Below, piece by piece: positions 18,644 through 27,778 of a stretch of 64,000 nt of DNA. This DNA is from Enterococcus villorum (GTDB taxonomy: Bacteria; Bacillota; Bacilli; Lactobacillales; Enterococcaceae). How positions within the stretch are numbered: position 1 is the stretch's first letter; every line of letters starts with the position of its first letter. The notes under the pieces are model-generated. The model was given only the letters and a program-made list of their open reading frames with translations. It made no database searches and had not been told where the DNA came from. Made by a program: the position numbers and the translations under genes. The stretch spans positions 1 to 64,000 of the forward strand of contig NZ_BJWF01000006.1 of assembly GCF_007990225.1 (NCBI RefSeq), given 5' to 3'.

Positions 18644-18936
18644 ATGGATAAAGAAGCAAAAAAAGTATTGCTATAAAAGTCATTCAGCTTTTGATTTATG
18701 GTATTTCCATAACAGGAGCGCTTTTGGATAAAGGAGCTTCAGTAAACTGGCCTTTTTATCTCTTATTAATAGGTATATTAATCGCATATTTTATTCCACT
18801 TAAATACCGTTCTAGTTTTTATTCTACTCATCCTGGCATTATTTTGAAAAATCATACGAGAAGATTAGAAAATATCATTGAAATGTTACTTACTTGTATC
18901 GTTATCTTCCTAGTTATCTTTCTAAATATGTCATAG
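18644..18936 (+). pseudogene. Frameshifted small membrane protein (immunity-like)
   Basis: An excellent SD (GGAGGTGATCA, 18631-18641) precedes ATG 18644, giving MDKEAKKVLL then stop. The main coding frame, one base out of register, begins with SIAIKVIQLLIYG and encodes about 90 residues with three hydrophobic helices (LLIYGISITGALL, FYLLLIGILIAYFI, MLLTCIVIFLVIFL). One extra A in the A7 run at 18657-18663 would restore a full-length protein starting MDKEAKKSIAIKV. It follows the decayed exported-protein frame, as an immunity gene would. No family recognised. Confidence 0.5.
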
Positions 18937-19022
18937 AATAAATAGAAGTAGCAACAAATGGTGAAAATAAAACAAAAAACGCGCAGTCCTCAGACCAAAG
19001 AGGGGCTCTCATAGACATAACA

Positions 19023-19073
19023 AGCCGAAGAATCTGAAAAATAGAAAAAGCTATTTTCGGATTCCTCGGCTTA
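19023..19073. terminator. Bidirectional terminator downstream of mscL
   Basis: Hairpin with arms AAGCCGAAGAATCTGAAAA and TTTTCGGATTCCTCGGCTT, flanked by T-rich sequence on the plus strand and A-rich on the other side. It lies between the plus-strand remnants and minus-strand mscL and could serve both. Confidence 0.7.
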
Positions 19074-19112
19074 TTTCCCAGTTCCATATTCTTTTCTCAA
19101 ACTTGGACTGTT

Positions 19113-19571
19113 TTATTTTTTTGTTGGATCAACCGTGGCTTGTGTTGTCGGACGTCCATTATTTTCTGCTGTTTGTTGTGCAAGAAGATCACGAATATCA
19201 CTAAGATAATCTTCTGCAGTCGGTGTGGCAATCGTTTCTTCTTCTTTAGTGGAGCGCAATTTTTTCGCATGATTGGCTGCTTTCACAACTAAGAACAATA
19301 CAAAACCAGTAATGATAAATGTAATGATTGCACTAATTACATCTCCAAAAGCAAAAGTGACTCCTTTTGTAGGAGACCAATCCAAAATCGAAAGCGCACC
19401 TTCTAAATCAGAAGTGCCAGTAATCATAGCAACAATCCAGCCAACAAGTGGGGTAATCAAACCTTGAACGACTTGGTTAACAATACTTGTAAAGGCACTA
19501 CCAATAACGACACCCACAGCTAAATCTAATACGTCTCCACGCATGATAAACTCTTTAAACTCTTTAATCAT
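19113..19571 (-). CDS. mscL: Large-conductance mechanosensitive channel
   Basis: Homopentameric membrane channel that opens under hypo-osmotic shock. The MscL signature MIKEFKEFIMRGDVLDLAVG begins the protein, followed by TM1 (VVIGSAFTSIVNQVV...), a periplasmic-side loop, TM2 (FGDVISAIITFIITGFVLFLVVKA) and a cytoplasmic C-terminal helix (SDIRDLLAQQ). 152 residues. I chose ATG 19571 because GAGAGGAGGA lies just upstream; the frame extends eight codons further without SD. Confidence 0.95.
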   Translation of the reverse strand: MIKEFKEFIMRGDVLDLAVGVVIGSAFTSIVNQVVQGLITPLVGWIVAMITGTSDLEGALSILDWSPTKGVTFAFGDVISAIITFIITGFVLFLVVKAANHAKKLRSTKEEETIATPTAEDYLSDIRDLLAQQTAENNGRPTTQATVDPTKK

Positions 19572-19799
19572 TTTTTTCCTCCTCTCTTTTATCAATAGTA
19601 TAACGAAGAATAAAAAAATAGAAAAACAACACGCATTTAAGGTAAGCTCTTTAGTTCAAACACTTCTATGCTATACTAGAAGGTGACTCTTGGATGACGA
19701 AAAAGAGTGACAAAACAGTAAAAAAGTAGTCTCAGATTTTTTTATCCGCTGAGATAAATCAACCATATAGGAGAACGGACTGCTAATAAAGGAGAGTAT

Positions 19800-21074
19800 A
19801 TGATGACATATCAACTGGCAGAAGGAGTAAACCTTCACTTGTTGCAAACAAAGCAATATAAAACGGTTCGTCTCTTTGTTCGCTTTACCACACGTTTGGA
19901 AAAAGAGCAGATCACGAAACGTTCACTTTTAAGTAGTTTGTTAGAAACAAACAGTTTAAATTATCCTGATCAAACGCAGTTAAGCGCCAAATTAGCTGAT
20001 ATTTATGGGGCTAGTTTTGGATCGTCCGTAAGAAAAAAAGGAAATCTTCATTGGTTGAATGTTGGTATTAGTTTTGTAAATGGTCAATATGTAAATGATA
20101 AAAGTATGTTAGACCAAGCGGTAGATTTCTTAAAAGAAGTTCTTTTCTTTCCAAATATTAAAGAACGAAAATTTGATCAGTTGACGTTTGATTTAGAAAA
20201 AAACAATTTAAAACTGTATTTAGAAAGCTTGAATGAAGATAAACAAACCATGGCATCTCTTGCGCTTCAAGATTTATACTTTGAAAAATCAGAGGCACAA
20301 AAAATGCCAAGCTTTGGTTCAATTGAGAACTTACAAGACCTCACAGCAGAGTCACTAGCTACGTATTATCACAAAATGATGACGGAAGATCAGGTGGATA
20401 TCTTCGTTGTTGGAGATGTATCTGCTGAGGAAGCTCGTTTATCTTTAAGTAAACTGCCATTTACAGCAAGAGAAAATTTACATCCAGAAATTTTTTATAC
20501 ACAGTTTCAAGAAAATATCATCAAAGAGCGACAAGTAAAAGAAACAGTGACACAGGCAAAATTAAATCTTGCGTATCAGACAAATATTTACTATGACGAA
20601 CCTGAACGTTTTTCTTTGATGGTTTTCAATGGTTTATTTGGTGGCTTCCCACACTCTAAATTATTCATGAACGTGCGTGAAAAAGAAAGTCTAGCTTACT
20701 ACGCTTCTAGTAGCATCGATACTTTTCGTGGATTTATGAGTGTACAAACAGGAATCGATGGAAGCAAACGCAATCAAGTGCTGCATCTGATCCATGAACA
20801 ATTAGAAAGTTTGCGAAATGGTGAAGTAACAAAACTTGAATTGGCTCAAACAAAGGCGATGCTAAGAAATCAATATTTATTATCATTAGATGCTCCTCAA
20901 GTAGCGATCGAGACAGCGTATTTAGATAATTGGTTGCCAAATACGAAGCTAACCCATGAAGAATGGTTAGCACAAATGGAGAAGGTGACAATTGAAGATA
21001 TTCAAAAAGTGGCTCGTCAAATTGAGTTGCAGGCGATATTCTTTTTAGATGGAGGAGCAACAATAGATGAATAA
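19800..21074 (+). CDS. M16-family peptidase-like protein (YfmF/YmfF type)
   Basis: 424 residues of the pitrilysin (M16) fold, but without the HxxEH zinc motif, so it is probably the inactive partner of the following M16 protein. Recognisable segments are KLADIYGASFGSSVRKKGN and VREKESLAYYASSSID. In Bacillus the equivalent ymfF-ymfH pair has been associated with EF-P modification. SD AAAGGAG precedes two adjacent ATG codons (19800, 19803). Its end overlaps the next gene by eight bases. Confidence 0.88.
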   Translation: MMTYQLAEGVNLHLLQTKQYKTVRLFVRFTTRLEKEQITKRSLLSSLLETNSLNYPDQTQLSAKLADIYGASFGSSVRKKGNLHWLNVGISFVNGQYVNDKSMLDQAVDFLKEVLFFPNIKERKFDQLTFDLEKNNLKLYLESLNEDKQTMASLALQDLYFEKSEAQKMPSFGSIENLQDLTAESLATYYHKMMTEDQVDIFVVGDVSAEEARLSLSKLPFTARENLHPEIFYTQFQENIIKERQVKETVTQAKLNLAYQTNIYYDEPERFSLMVFNGLFGGFPHSKLFMNVREKESLAYYASSSIDTFRGFMSVQTGIDGSKRNQVLHLIHEQLESLRNGEVTKLELAQTKAMLRNQYLLSLDAPQVAIETAYLDNWLPNTKLTHEEWLAQMEKVTIEDIQKVARQIELQAIFFLDGGATIDE

Positions 21075-22356
21075 AACAGAATATTCTCAAATTAATGAAA
21101 CATTGTACCACGAAATACTGCCCAATGGCTTAACTGTTTATTTATTACCTAAAAATGATTACCATAAAACATATGGTTTATTTAGCACGAATTACGGATC
21201 AATTGATAATGAATTTATTCCATATGGCTCAGATAAAAAAGTGAGAGTGCCTGATGGTATTGCTCACTTTTTAGAGCATAAGTTATTTGAAAAAGAAGAA
21301 GGTGATGTTTTCCAGTTGTTTGGTCAACAAGGTGCCTCAGCCAATGCTTTTACAAGTTTTACTAAAACAAGTTATTTGTTTTCAACCACAAATCAAGTAG
21401 AGAAAAATTTAACCACCCTGTTAGATTTTGTTCAAGCACCTTATTTTACGGAAGAGACAGTTAATAAAGAAAAAGGAATCATTGAACAAGAAATTCAAAT
21501 GTACGAAGATGACCCAAATTGGCGCATGTTTTTTGGTATTTTGAATAACTTATATCCAGATCATCCTCTGCATATTGATATAGCAGGAACTGTAGAAAGC
21601 ATTGAGGCAATTACTGCCAAAGATTTATATACATGTTACCGAACTTTTTATCAGCCTAGTAATATGGTATTATTTGTTGTTGGAAAATTAGATCCAGAAA
21701 AGTTGATGGAATTGATTCGTACCAATCAAGCAGCGAAAGAATTTCCACCGGCACAAAAAATCCAACGTTATTTCCCAGAAAGTAGCAGTAGTCTCATTAC
21801 TGAGAACACATTGCAGGCGGCCATTGCGCGAGATAAATTTGTTCTCGGATTAAAGGGGCTAGATCCTTTGCCTACAGAAGGTAGGGAACTATGGCGCTAC
21901 AAAACAGCTCTTAATCTTTTATTCCAGCTTTTATTAGGAAATACTTCACAAAATTACTTAAAATTGTACAATGAAGGAGTAATTGATGATAGTTTTGGAT
22001 TTGAGTTTAGCTTAGATCGGGAATTTCATTTTGCTGATTTTAGTGGGGATACAGATCAACCGAAAAAAGCAACGAAAGAAGTAAAAGAGATTCTCCTTCA
22101 TTTTGAACAGGATGAAGGATTAACTGAAAAAAATCTTCTCTTACTGAAGAAAAAAATGCTAGGACAATATTTTCAATCGTTAAATTCCATCGAATATATT
22201 GCGAACCAGTTCACACAAAGTCTATTTGGTGATCAGACATTATTTGATTTTCCTTCAATTATTGAATCCATCGAACTGGCGGATGTGTTAAAAGCAGGAC
22301 GGTCTTTTATTAAAGAAGAAGCTTTGAGCGAATTTTATATGAAACCAAACGTTTAA
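21067..22356 (+). CDS. M16-family zinc peptidase (YfmH/YmfH type)
   Basis: 429 residues with an intact inverted zinc motif HFLEH (in GIAHFLEHKLFEKE, about residues 66-79) and a downstream conserved Glu (EKGIIEQEIQMYEDD), so this member is likely catalytically active. It overlaps the inactive homologue upstream, suggesting a heterodimer like mitochondrial processing peptidase. The pair precedes a RodZ-like gene and pgsA, as in the ymf cluster of Bacillus. Physiological substrate is uncertain. Confidence 0.9.
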   Translation: MNKTEYSQINETLYHEILPNGLTVYLLPKNDYHKTYGLFSTNYGSIDNEFIPYGSDKKVRVPDGIAHFLEHKLFEKEEGDVFQLFGQQGASANAFTSFTKTSYLFSTTNQVEKNLTTLLDFVQAPYFTEETVNKEKGIIEQEIQMYEDDPNWRMFFGILNNLYPDHPLHIDIAGTVESIEAITAKDLYTCYRTFYQPSNMVLFVVGKLDPEKLMELIRTNQAAKEFPPAQKIQRYFPESSSSLITENTLQAAIARDKFVLGLKGLDPLPTEGRELWRYKTALNLLFQLLLGNTSQNYLKLYNEGVIDDSFGFEFSLDREFHFADFSGDTDQPKKATKEVKEILLHFEQDEGLTEKNLLLLKKKMLGQYFQSLNSIEYIANQFTQSLFGDQTLFDFPSIIESIELADVLKAGRSFIKEEALSEFYMKPNV

Positions 22357-22589
22357 ACAGGATGGATAAACGATTATTTCAAATATCAGTAAAGCAAACT
22401 TTTAAATTTCGTTATAGAGTTAGTTGAATGATCTCCTAGATTTGTTTCATTTATGGTATTCTTAAAGTGGTTAAAGGATAAGTCGTGCATTGATACATCG
22501 CTCTTTGATACTTTTAACAAAAACGAAAATTAAAACAACCAGTTTTCACATATGCTGGTTAGAATACAAATACTGGAGAAGGTGAACGA

Positions 22590-23480
22590 GTGGCTTTTGA
22601 AACCATCGGGGAAACATTAAGGCAAGCACGCCTAAATAAAAAAATATCTTTAGATGAATTACAACAGATTACAAAAATTCAAAAACGTTATTTAGAAGCA
22701 ATTGACAATGATGATTTTGATCAGTTGCCTGGTAAATTTTATGTTCGTGCATTTATTCGACAATATGCAGAAGCTGTCGGTGAAGATGGCAACCATTTAG
22801 TTGATGTGTTTGATGGAAAAAGCAAATTATCGGCTGGTGAAGTGGTCGAACGCCCAGAACCAGAAACTGTGAGCGGTTCTAGAAAAGCCATGCATCAGGA
22901 AGAAACAGATCCAAGTAAATTTTGGACGAGCCTGCCAGTTATCTTACTTGGGTTAGTGGCATTAGCAATTATTACCGTTGTTGGTTATATGACTTGGCAA
23001 GATCGTCAATCTGATCCAATTATTGGCGCTACAGCATCCTCCGTTACAGTAGATGGTTCTGTTGCCCAAACAACTTCTTCAATAAAAGAAAAGAGTGAAA
23101 CTTCTTCAACGACGGTAGCATCAACGACTGAGACATCAAAAGAAGAAAAAAAGATGACGATAACTGCTGGTCAAGATACAGGAAGTGCCATTGCAGTGAA
23201 TATTACGGAGGCGAAAAAACCCCTTACACTTGAATTTCATGCGACGAATCGGGTTTGGATTGGTGTGTTGGTAGATAATGCTTATGTCTATCAAGGGACA
23301 CTAACAGCAAATGAAACGCAAAGCACGCAGTTACCTGAAACGGCCACAAACGCTACGATTACTTTAGGTGCTGCAAGTAATGCGACCATTAAGGCAAATG
23401 GCGAAGAAATTCCAGTTAATCCAGGTGAAAATAACCAAAGCCCTAAAAATGTCACACTTGCTTTGCAATATGCAGAATAA
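22590..23480 (+). CDS. RodZ-like helix-turn-helix membrane protein (YmfM-like)
   Basis: 296 residues. An N-terminal Cro/RodZ helix-turn-helix (IGETLRQARLNKKISLDELQQITKIQKRYLEAI, residues 6-38), a single transmembrane helix (LPVILLGLVALAIITVVGYM, about 113-132), a Ser/Thr-rich extracellular linker and a C-terminal beta-rich DUF4115 domain. RodZ couples the cell-shape and elongation machinery to the membrane, consistent with mreCD elsewhere in the window. GTG start with SD GAAGGTGAA. Confidence 0.88.
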   Translation: MAFETIGETLRQARLNKKISLDELQQITKIQKRYLEAIDNDDFDQLPGKFYVRAFIRQYAEAVGEDGNHLVDVFDGKSKLSAGEVVERPEPETVSGSRKAMHQEETDPSKFWTSLPVILLGLVALAIITVVGYMTWQDRQSDPIIGATASSVTVDGSVAQTTSSIKEKSETSSTTVASTTETSKEEKKMTITAGQDTGSAIAVNITEAKKPLTLEFHATNRVWIGVLVDNAYVYQGTLTANETQSTQLPETATNATITLGAASNATIKANGEEIPVNPGENNQSPKNVTLALQYAE

Positions 23481-23486
23481 GAAACT

Positions 23487-23538
23487 GACAAGTGTTTAAG
23501 ACAGTCCGTTCTGTTCTTAAACACTTGTCTTTTTTTTA
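23487..23538 (+). terminator. Terminator after the RodZ-like gene
   Basis: Perfect 14-bp arms GACAAGTGTTTAAG and CTTAAACACTTGTC followed by a run of eight T. Confidence 0.9.
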
Positions 23539-23569
23539 GTTAGATTAAAGAAAATTCTTGATGTTAACT

Positions 23570-23893
23570 GGGGAAAGCCCAAACGTTTAAAATATGAGAA
23601 ACTGTTTTTTGTATTGTCACCAAAGCTAAACACTGTTTTCACAACCTCTATCCACGGTGTTCACAGCATTGCTTCTGCGGAATTAAGCTCAAAAAATCAA
23701 AAATATGAGGAACTATTTCTGATTTTTCGTTCTTAATTCTTGAAGCAGAGCATGCTGTTCACAACCTCTATCCACGGTGTTCACAAAGCAGCTCCTCAAC
23801 AATAAGCCCTGATTTTCCAAAATATGGGAAGCTATTTTAGAAAATCACTTCTTATTTGTTCGGAGCTGATCGCTTTGTTCACAACCTCTTTTT
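23570..23893. repeat. Tandem copies of an intergenic palindrome family
   Basis: Repeat units of about 120 bp, each able to fold on itself, are separated by a near-identical spacer, CAACCTCTATCCACGGTGTTCACA, seen at about 23642-23666 and 23762-23786; a shortened CACAACCTC recurs at 23880. Units share GCTCCTCAACAATAAG-like and CTTATT...GGAGCTGATCGCTT-like ends. The same units and spacer, inverted, occur after ispE (34.1-34.4 kb), and a single unit at 3.5 kb. No coding frame is present in the whole interval 23539-23963. Confidence 0.7.
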
Positions 23894-23963
23894 AAAAACT
23901 GATCATTATCGGTGGAAAGTTTAAGTAGACTCACGTAGAATAGGGAAGAAAGGAGTCGATAGT

Positions 23964-24542
23964 GTGAATTTACCAAATAAATTAACTGTCCTTAGAATTT
24001 GTATGATCCCGATCTTTATTTTAGTGGTCGGATTACCACTAGATTGGGGACAATTATCTGTAGGAACAACAACACTTGCAGTTACTCAATTAGTAGGAGC
24101 GATTATTTTTGCATTAGCAAGTATTACTGATTGGTTGGATGGAAAAATTGCTCGAGCTAGAGGGTTAGTCACAAATTTTGGGAAATTTGCTGACCCATTA
24201 GCAGATAAAATGTTAGTCATGACGGCTTTTATCATGTTAGTAGGACAAGGAAAAGCACCAGGATGGGTAGTGGCCATTATTGTTTGTCGTGAATTAGCTG
24301 TTACTGGACTGCGTTTATTGTTAGTCGAACATGGAGAAGTGATGGCCGCTGCTTGGCCAGGAAAAGTAAAAACTGCTACACAAATGGTAGCAATCATCTT
24401 ATTATTTATTAATAATATTCCATTTAACTTTATTGGATTACCAGTTGATCAAATCATGTTATATTCCTGCTTGATCTTTACAATTTACTCGGGTGTCGAT
24501 TATTTTGCAAAAAATAGTGGCGTTTTTAAAGGCTCGATGTAA
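23964..24542 (+). CDS. pgsA: CDP-diacylglycerol-glycerol-3-phosphate 3-phosphatidyltransferase
   Basis: Makes phosphatidylglycerol phosphate, the committed step to phosphatidylglycerol, in the membrane. The CDP-alcohol phosphatidyltransferase motif D-G-x2-A-R-x8-G-x3-D-x3-D is present as DGKIARARGLVTNFGKFADP and following residues (about 57-79). 192 residues with several membrane helices. GTG start with SD AAAGGAG. Its product is the substrate of MprF encoded at 30.4 kb. Confidence 0.95.
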   Translation: MNLPNKLTVLRICMIPIFILVVGLPLDWGQLSVGTTTLAVTQLVGAIIFALASITDWLDGKIARARGLVTNFGKFADPLADKMLVMTAFIMLVGQGKAPGWVVAIIVCRELAVTGLRLLLVEHGEVMAAAWPGKVKTATQMVAIILLFINNIPFNFIGLPVDQIMLYSCLIFTIYSGVDYFAKNSGVFKGSM

Positions 24543-24574
24543 GAGAAGAATACGAGGAAAATGTTTTTTCAAGA

Positions 24575-24650
24575 AATAAGCTTAACTTATCCGAAATGAA
24601 CTTTACTTATTTTGGATAAGGGAAGCTTATTTCTGTAGAAGTATTTTTTT
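24575..24650 (+). terminator. Terminator after pgsA
   Basis: A long hairpin with outer arms AGAAATAAGCTT / AAGCTTATTTCT and inner arms CTTATCC / GGATAAG, ending in a T-run near 24645. The remaining sequence up to cinA (24871) shows no gene. Confidence 0.75.
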
Positions 24651-24871
24651 CTTCTTTTGTCATTTATAAAGAAGAGCCATGTTGATTTGAAAGAATATAA
24701 TTAATAGCTATTTTCACTGAAACCTTTTTATGATGTGTGGAGGAAGTGAGCAAATCATAAAAGATTCCTTTAATGAATGACGTATACTATTAAGTAGGTA
24801 ATTGTCTTGTCTAAAAATCAAACATGCGAGTTATTAAGAAAAAATCAGTTGAAGTTAAGGAAGAGGAAACG

Positions 24872-26119
24872 ATGAAATCAGAAATTATTGCTGTAGGAAC
24901 GGAACTTTTGCTTGGTCAGGTGATCAATACCAATGCTACTTTTTTATCTGAACAATTAGCGGATTTAGGAATTGATGTCTATTATCAAACAGTAGTAGGG
25001 GATAATGCCACCCGTCTAGAAGAATTGATCCAATTGGCAGAAACAAGAAGTGAATTAATCATTTTATGCGGAGGATTAGGCCCGACAGAAGATGATTTAA
25101 CAAAAGAAGTGGTTGCCAAACACCTTGGAAAAGAATTAATTCAACATACCGAAGGATACAAAAAACTACTGGCGTTTTTTGAAACAACGAAACGGAAAAT
25201 GACGGTAAATAATCTCCAACAGTCACAGACAATAGAAGGTGGAATTGCTTTACCTAACCGTGCAGGATTGGCTTTAGGCACATTTTATCAAACAGATACG
25301 CATGCCTACATTTTGTTACCAGGGCCACCTAGTGAATTGAAACCGATGTTCATAGAACAGGTACGTCCCTTATTAGAAGAAACGTTTCCTACAAAAGAAC
25401 GATTGATTTCAAAAGTTCTACGTTTTTATGGCATCGGAGAGTCACAGTTAGTGACAGAGTTAAAAGACTTAATTGAAACACAAATCAATCCAACGATCGC
25501 TTCTTATGCGAAACCCAATGAGGTAACTTTACGATTAACTGTAAAAACAAAAGATCAACAAGCTGGCAATCAAGCGTTACTAGCATTAGAAGAAAAAATA
25601 TTGGCAAGAGTCGGTGAATACTTTTACGGCTATGGAGATAACAACTCTCTACCTAAAGTGGTGGTTGATTTATTAAAAGAACGAAAGCAAACAATCACTG
25701 CAGCTGAAAGTTTGACAGCAGGTGCCTTTCAGTCAGCTTTAGGAGATATTCCAGGCGTTTCTGCAGTTTTCCCTGGGGGCTTCACTACTTATTCTTTAAA
25801 AACAAAAGCTGAATTTCTAGGTATTGATCTTGACCTTTTGAAGAAGTATGGAACAGTCAGCAAAGAATGTGCCGAACAAATGGCCATCCATTCAAGAAAG
25901 CTTGCAGATACAGATTACAGTATTTCATTTACTGGTGTAGCAGGTCCTGATGCTTTAGAGAACCAACCAGCTGGTACAGTTTGGATTGCTGTTGCTTCAA
26001 GGAATGGAAAGGTTTTTTCACAGAAATATCGCTTTACTAGAGATCGTGCGTATATAAGAAAGAGTGCGGTAATGCAAGGATTTGATCTTATTAGAAGAGA
26101 ACTATTAAGAAAAAAATAA
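24872..26119 (+). CDS. cinA: CinA, competence/damage-inducible nicotinamide-nucleotide amidase family protein
   Basis: 415 residues with an N-terminal MoCF-type domain ([30 protein letters not shown]) and a C-terminal PncC/NMN-deamidase domain ([31 protein letters not shown]). The family recycles NMN and is co-transcribed with recA in several Firmicutes, linked to competence. I chose ATG 24872 (SD GAAGAGGAAA); the open frame extends upstream without SD. recA follows 105 bases downstream. Confidence 0.94.
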   Translation: MKSEIIAVGTELLLGQVINTNATFLSEQLADLGIDVYYQTVVGDNATRLEELIQLAETRSELIILCGGLGPTEDDLTKEVVAKHLGKELIQHTEGYKKLLAFFETTKRKMTVNNLQQSQTIEGGIALPNRAGLALGTFYQTDTHAYILLPGPPSELKPMFIEQVRPLLEETFPTKERLISKVLRFYGIGESQLVTELKDLIETQINPTIASYAKPNEVTLRLTVKTKDQQAGNQALLALEEKILARVGEYFYGYGDNNSLPKVVVDLLKERKQTITAAESLTAGAFQSALGDIPGVSAVFPGGFTTYSLKTKAEFLGIDLDLLKKYGTVSKECAEQMAIHSRKLADTDYSISFTGVAGPDALENQPAGTVWIAVASRNGKVFSQKYRFTRDRAYIRKSAVMQGFDLIRRELLRKK

Positions 26120-26224
26120 ATACGAATATTTGTTCGGTTTTTTCTTGCTTTTTATGGATAAAAACGATATGATTAGCTTAATGAAATGACGCACTGATTT
26201 GTGAATATAAGGAGGATTATCGTA

Positions 26225-27265
26225 TTGGCAGATGATCGTAAAGCAGCTTTGGATGCTGCGTTGAAAAAAATTGAAAAGAACTACGGCAAAGGATCTATTA
26301 TGAAATTGGGCGAAAAAATCGACCAACAAGTTTCTACTATTCCAAGTGGATCTCTTGCATTAGATGTTGCATTAGGTGTGGGTGGTTATCCGCGTGGACG
26401 GATTATTGAAGTTTATGGACCAGAAAGTTCAGGTAAAACGACGGTGGCATTACATGCGATTGCCGAAGTGCAGAAAAATGGGGGAACGGCTGCTTTTATC
26501 GATGCTGAGCATGCTTTAGACCCACAATATGCACAAAAACTCGGTGTAAATATTGATGAACTACTTCTTTCGCAACCAGATACTGGCGAACAAGGTTTAG
26601 AAATTGCAGATGCTTTAGTGTCTAGTGGTGCTGTGGATATTGTCGTGGTGGATTCGGTTGCAGCCTTAGTTCCACGTGCTGAAATCGACGGCGAAATGGG
26701 TGACTCACATGTTGGTCTACAAGCTCGACTAATGTCACAGGCATTGCGTAAATTATCTGGCTCAATCAACAAAACAAAAACAATTGCCATTTTCATTAAC
26801 CAAATTCGTGAAAAAGTTGGCGTGATGTTTGGTAATCCGGAAATCACACCTGGTGGGCGTGCGCTGAAATTTTATGCGACAATTCGTTTAGAAGTGCGCC
26901 GTGCAGAGCAATTGAAACAAGGAACAGATATCGTTGGTAACCGTACCAAGATCAAGGTAGTCAAAAATAAAGTAGCACCACCATTCAAAATTGCTGAAGT
27001 TGATGTAATGTATGGACAAGGTATTTCTCAAGAAGGAGAATTACTAGATATGGCGGTTGAAAAAGATATTGTAGATAAAAGTGGTGCTTGGTATTCTTAT
27101 AAGGAAGATCGTATTGGACAAGGTCGAGAGAATGCAAAAATTTATATGGCAAATCATCCAGAAATGATGGCAGAAATCTCTGCTCTAGTTCGTGCAGCTT
27201 ATGGTATTGGAGAAGAAGTAGAGATACCTGAAGAAACACAAGAAGAGTTACCTTTAGAAGAATAA
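26225..27265 (+). CDS. recA: Recombinase A
   Basis: Forms filaments on single-stranded DNA, drives homologous strand exchange and triggers SOS by activating LexA cleavage. Walker [10 protein letters not shown] (about 65-73), the conserved [20 protein letters not shown] segment and an acidic C-terminus ([17 protein letters not shown]) are visible. 346 residues, starting at TTG 26225 with a strong SD AAGGAGG nine bases upstream; the rare TTG may limit translation. Confidence 0.98.
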   Translation: MADDRKAALDAALKKIEKNYGKGSIMKLGEKIDQQVSTIPSGSLALDVALGVGGYPRGRIIEVYGPESSGKTTVALHAIAEVQKNGGTAAFIDAEHALDPQYAQKLGVNIDELLLSQPDTGEQGLEIADALVSSGAVDIVVVDSVAALVPRAEIDGEMGDSHVGLQARLMSQALRKLSGSINKTKTIAIFINQIREKVGVMFGNPEITPGGRALKFYATIRLEVRRAEQLKQGTDIVGNRTKIKVVKNKVAPPFKIAEVDVMYGQGISQEGELLDMAVEKDIVDKSGAWYSYKEDRIGQGRENAKIYMANHPEMMAEISALVRAAYGIGEEVEIPEETQEELPLEE

Positions 27266-27340
27266 AAGAAATAAAATAGCTAAATAAGAATAAAAACATG
27301 AAAAATGGGCGAAGGTTACTTGCTGTCTATTCTCATTTGA

Positions 27341-27377
27341 TAAGCCGAAATTTTTAATAGATTTCGGCTTATTTTTG
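27341..27377 (+). terminator. recA terminator
   Basis: Arms AAGCCGAAATTT and near-complement AGATTTCGGCTT around a short AT loop, followed by ATTTTTG. Confidence 0.85.
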
Positions 27378-27632
27378 TATGTATGACAATCTTTGGCTAT
27401 CTGAAACGGATGGATAAAGCAAAGCGTATTTTTTTCAGCAAAGGAAGTAATCGCTTTCGCTACTTATTAAGAACGTTTAAGCAGTAAAAATTGTATAAAA
27501 AACGTTTTGTTTCACTGTCTAAATAAAAAGTAATTGTTTTTAAACTGTTTACGTTATTATTTAACATTGTTTTTTATTCATAAAATGATCCTTAAACGAA
27601 AAAGAAGAAAGCCGTTACTTACGCATTTAAAG

Positions 27633-27661
27633 TTGACACTACGGGGAACAAACATTAGAAT
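27633..27661 (+). promoter_or_regulatory. Promoter of rny, TTGACA-N17-TAGAAT
   Basis: A consensus -35 (27633-27638) and near-consensus -10 (27656-27661) with ideal 17-bp spacing lie about 110 bases before the rny start. The rest of 27378-27778 contains no gene that I can support; the 5' leader (27668-27778) includes TGCATGATGCATATTA, a small palindrome. Confidence 0.7.
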
Positions 27662-27778
27662 AAACTTGTGCATGTTTTTGTACACCTATGCATGATGCAT
27701 ATTAACAAGTTTAGAGTACTTTATCATAAAAGTTATGTAGATGATAAAAATGAAAAAGATAGTATGGAGGTGGATTTT

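Noticed and set aside
23570-23893. CRISPR-like array of repeats and spacers
   Set aside because: Only two or three units, the units themselves are long imperfect palindromes of ~120 bp, and no cas genes are nearby; the conserved part is the spacer, not a 24-37-bp repeat.
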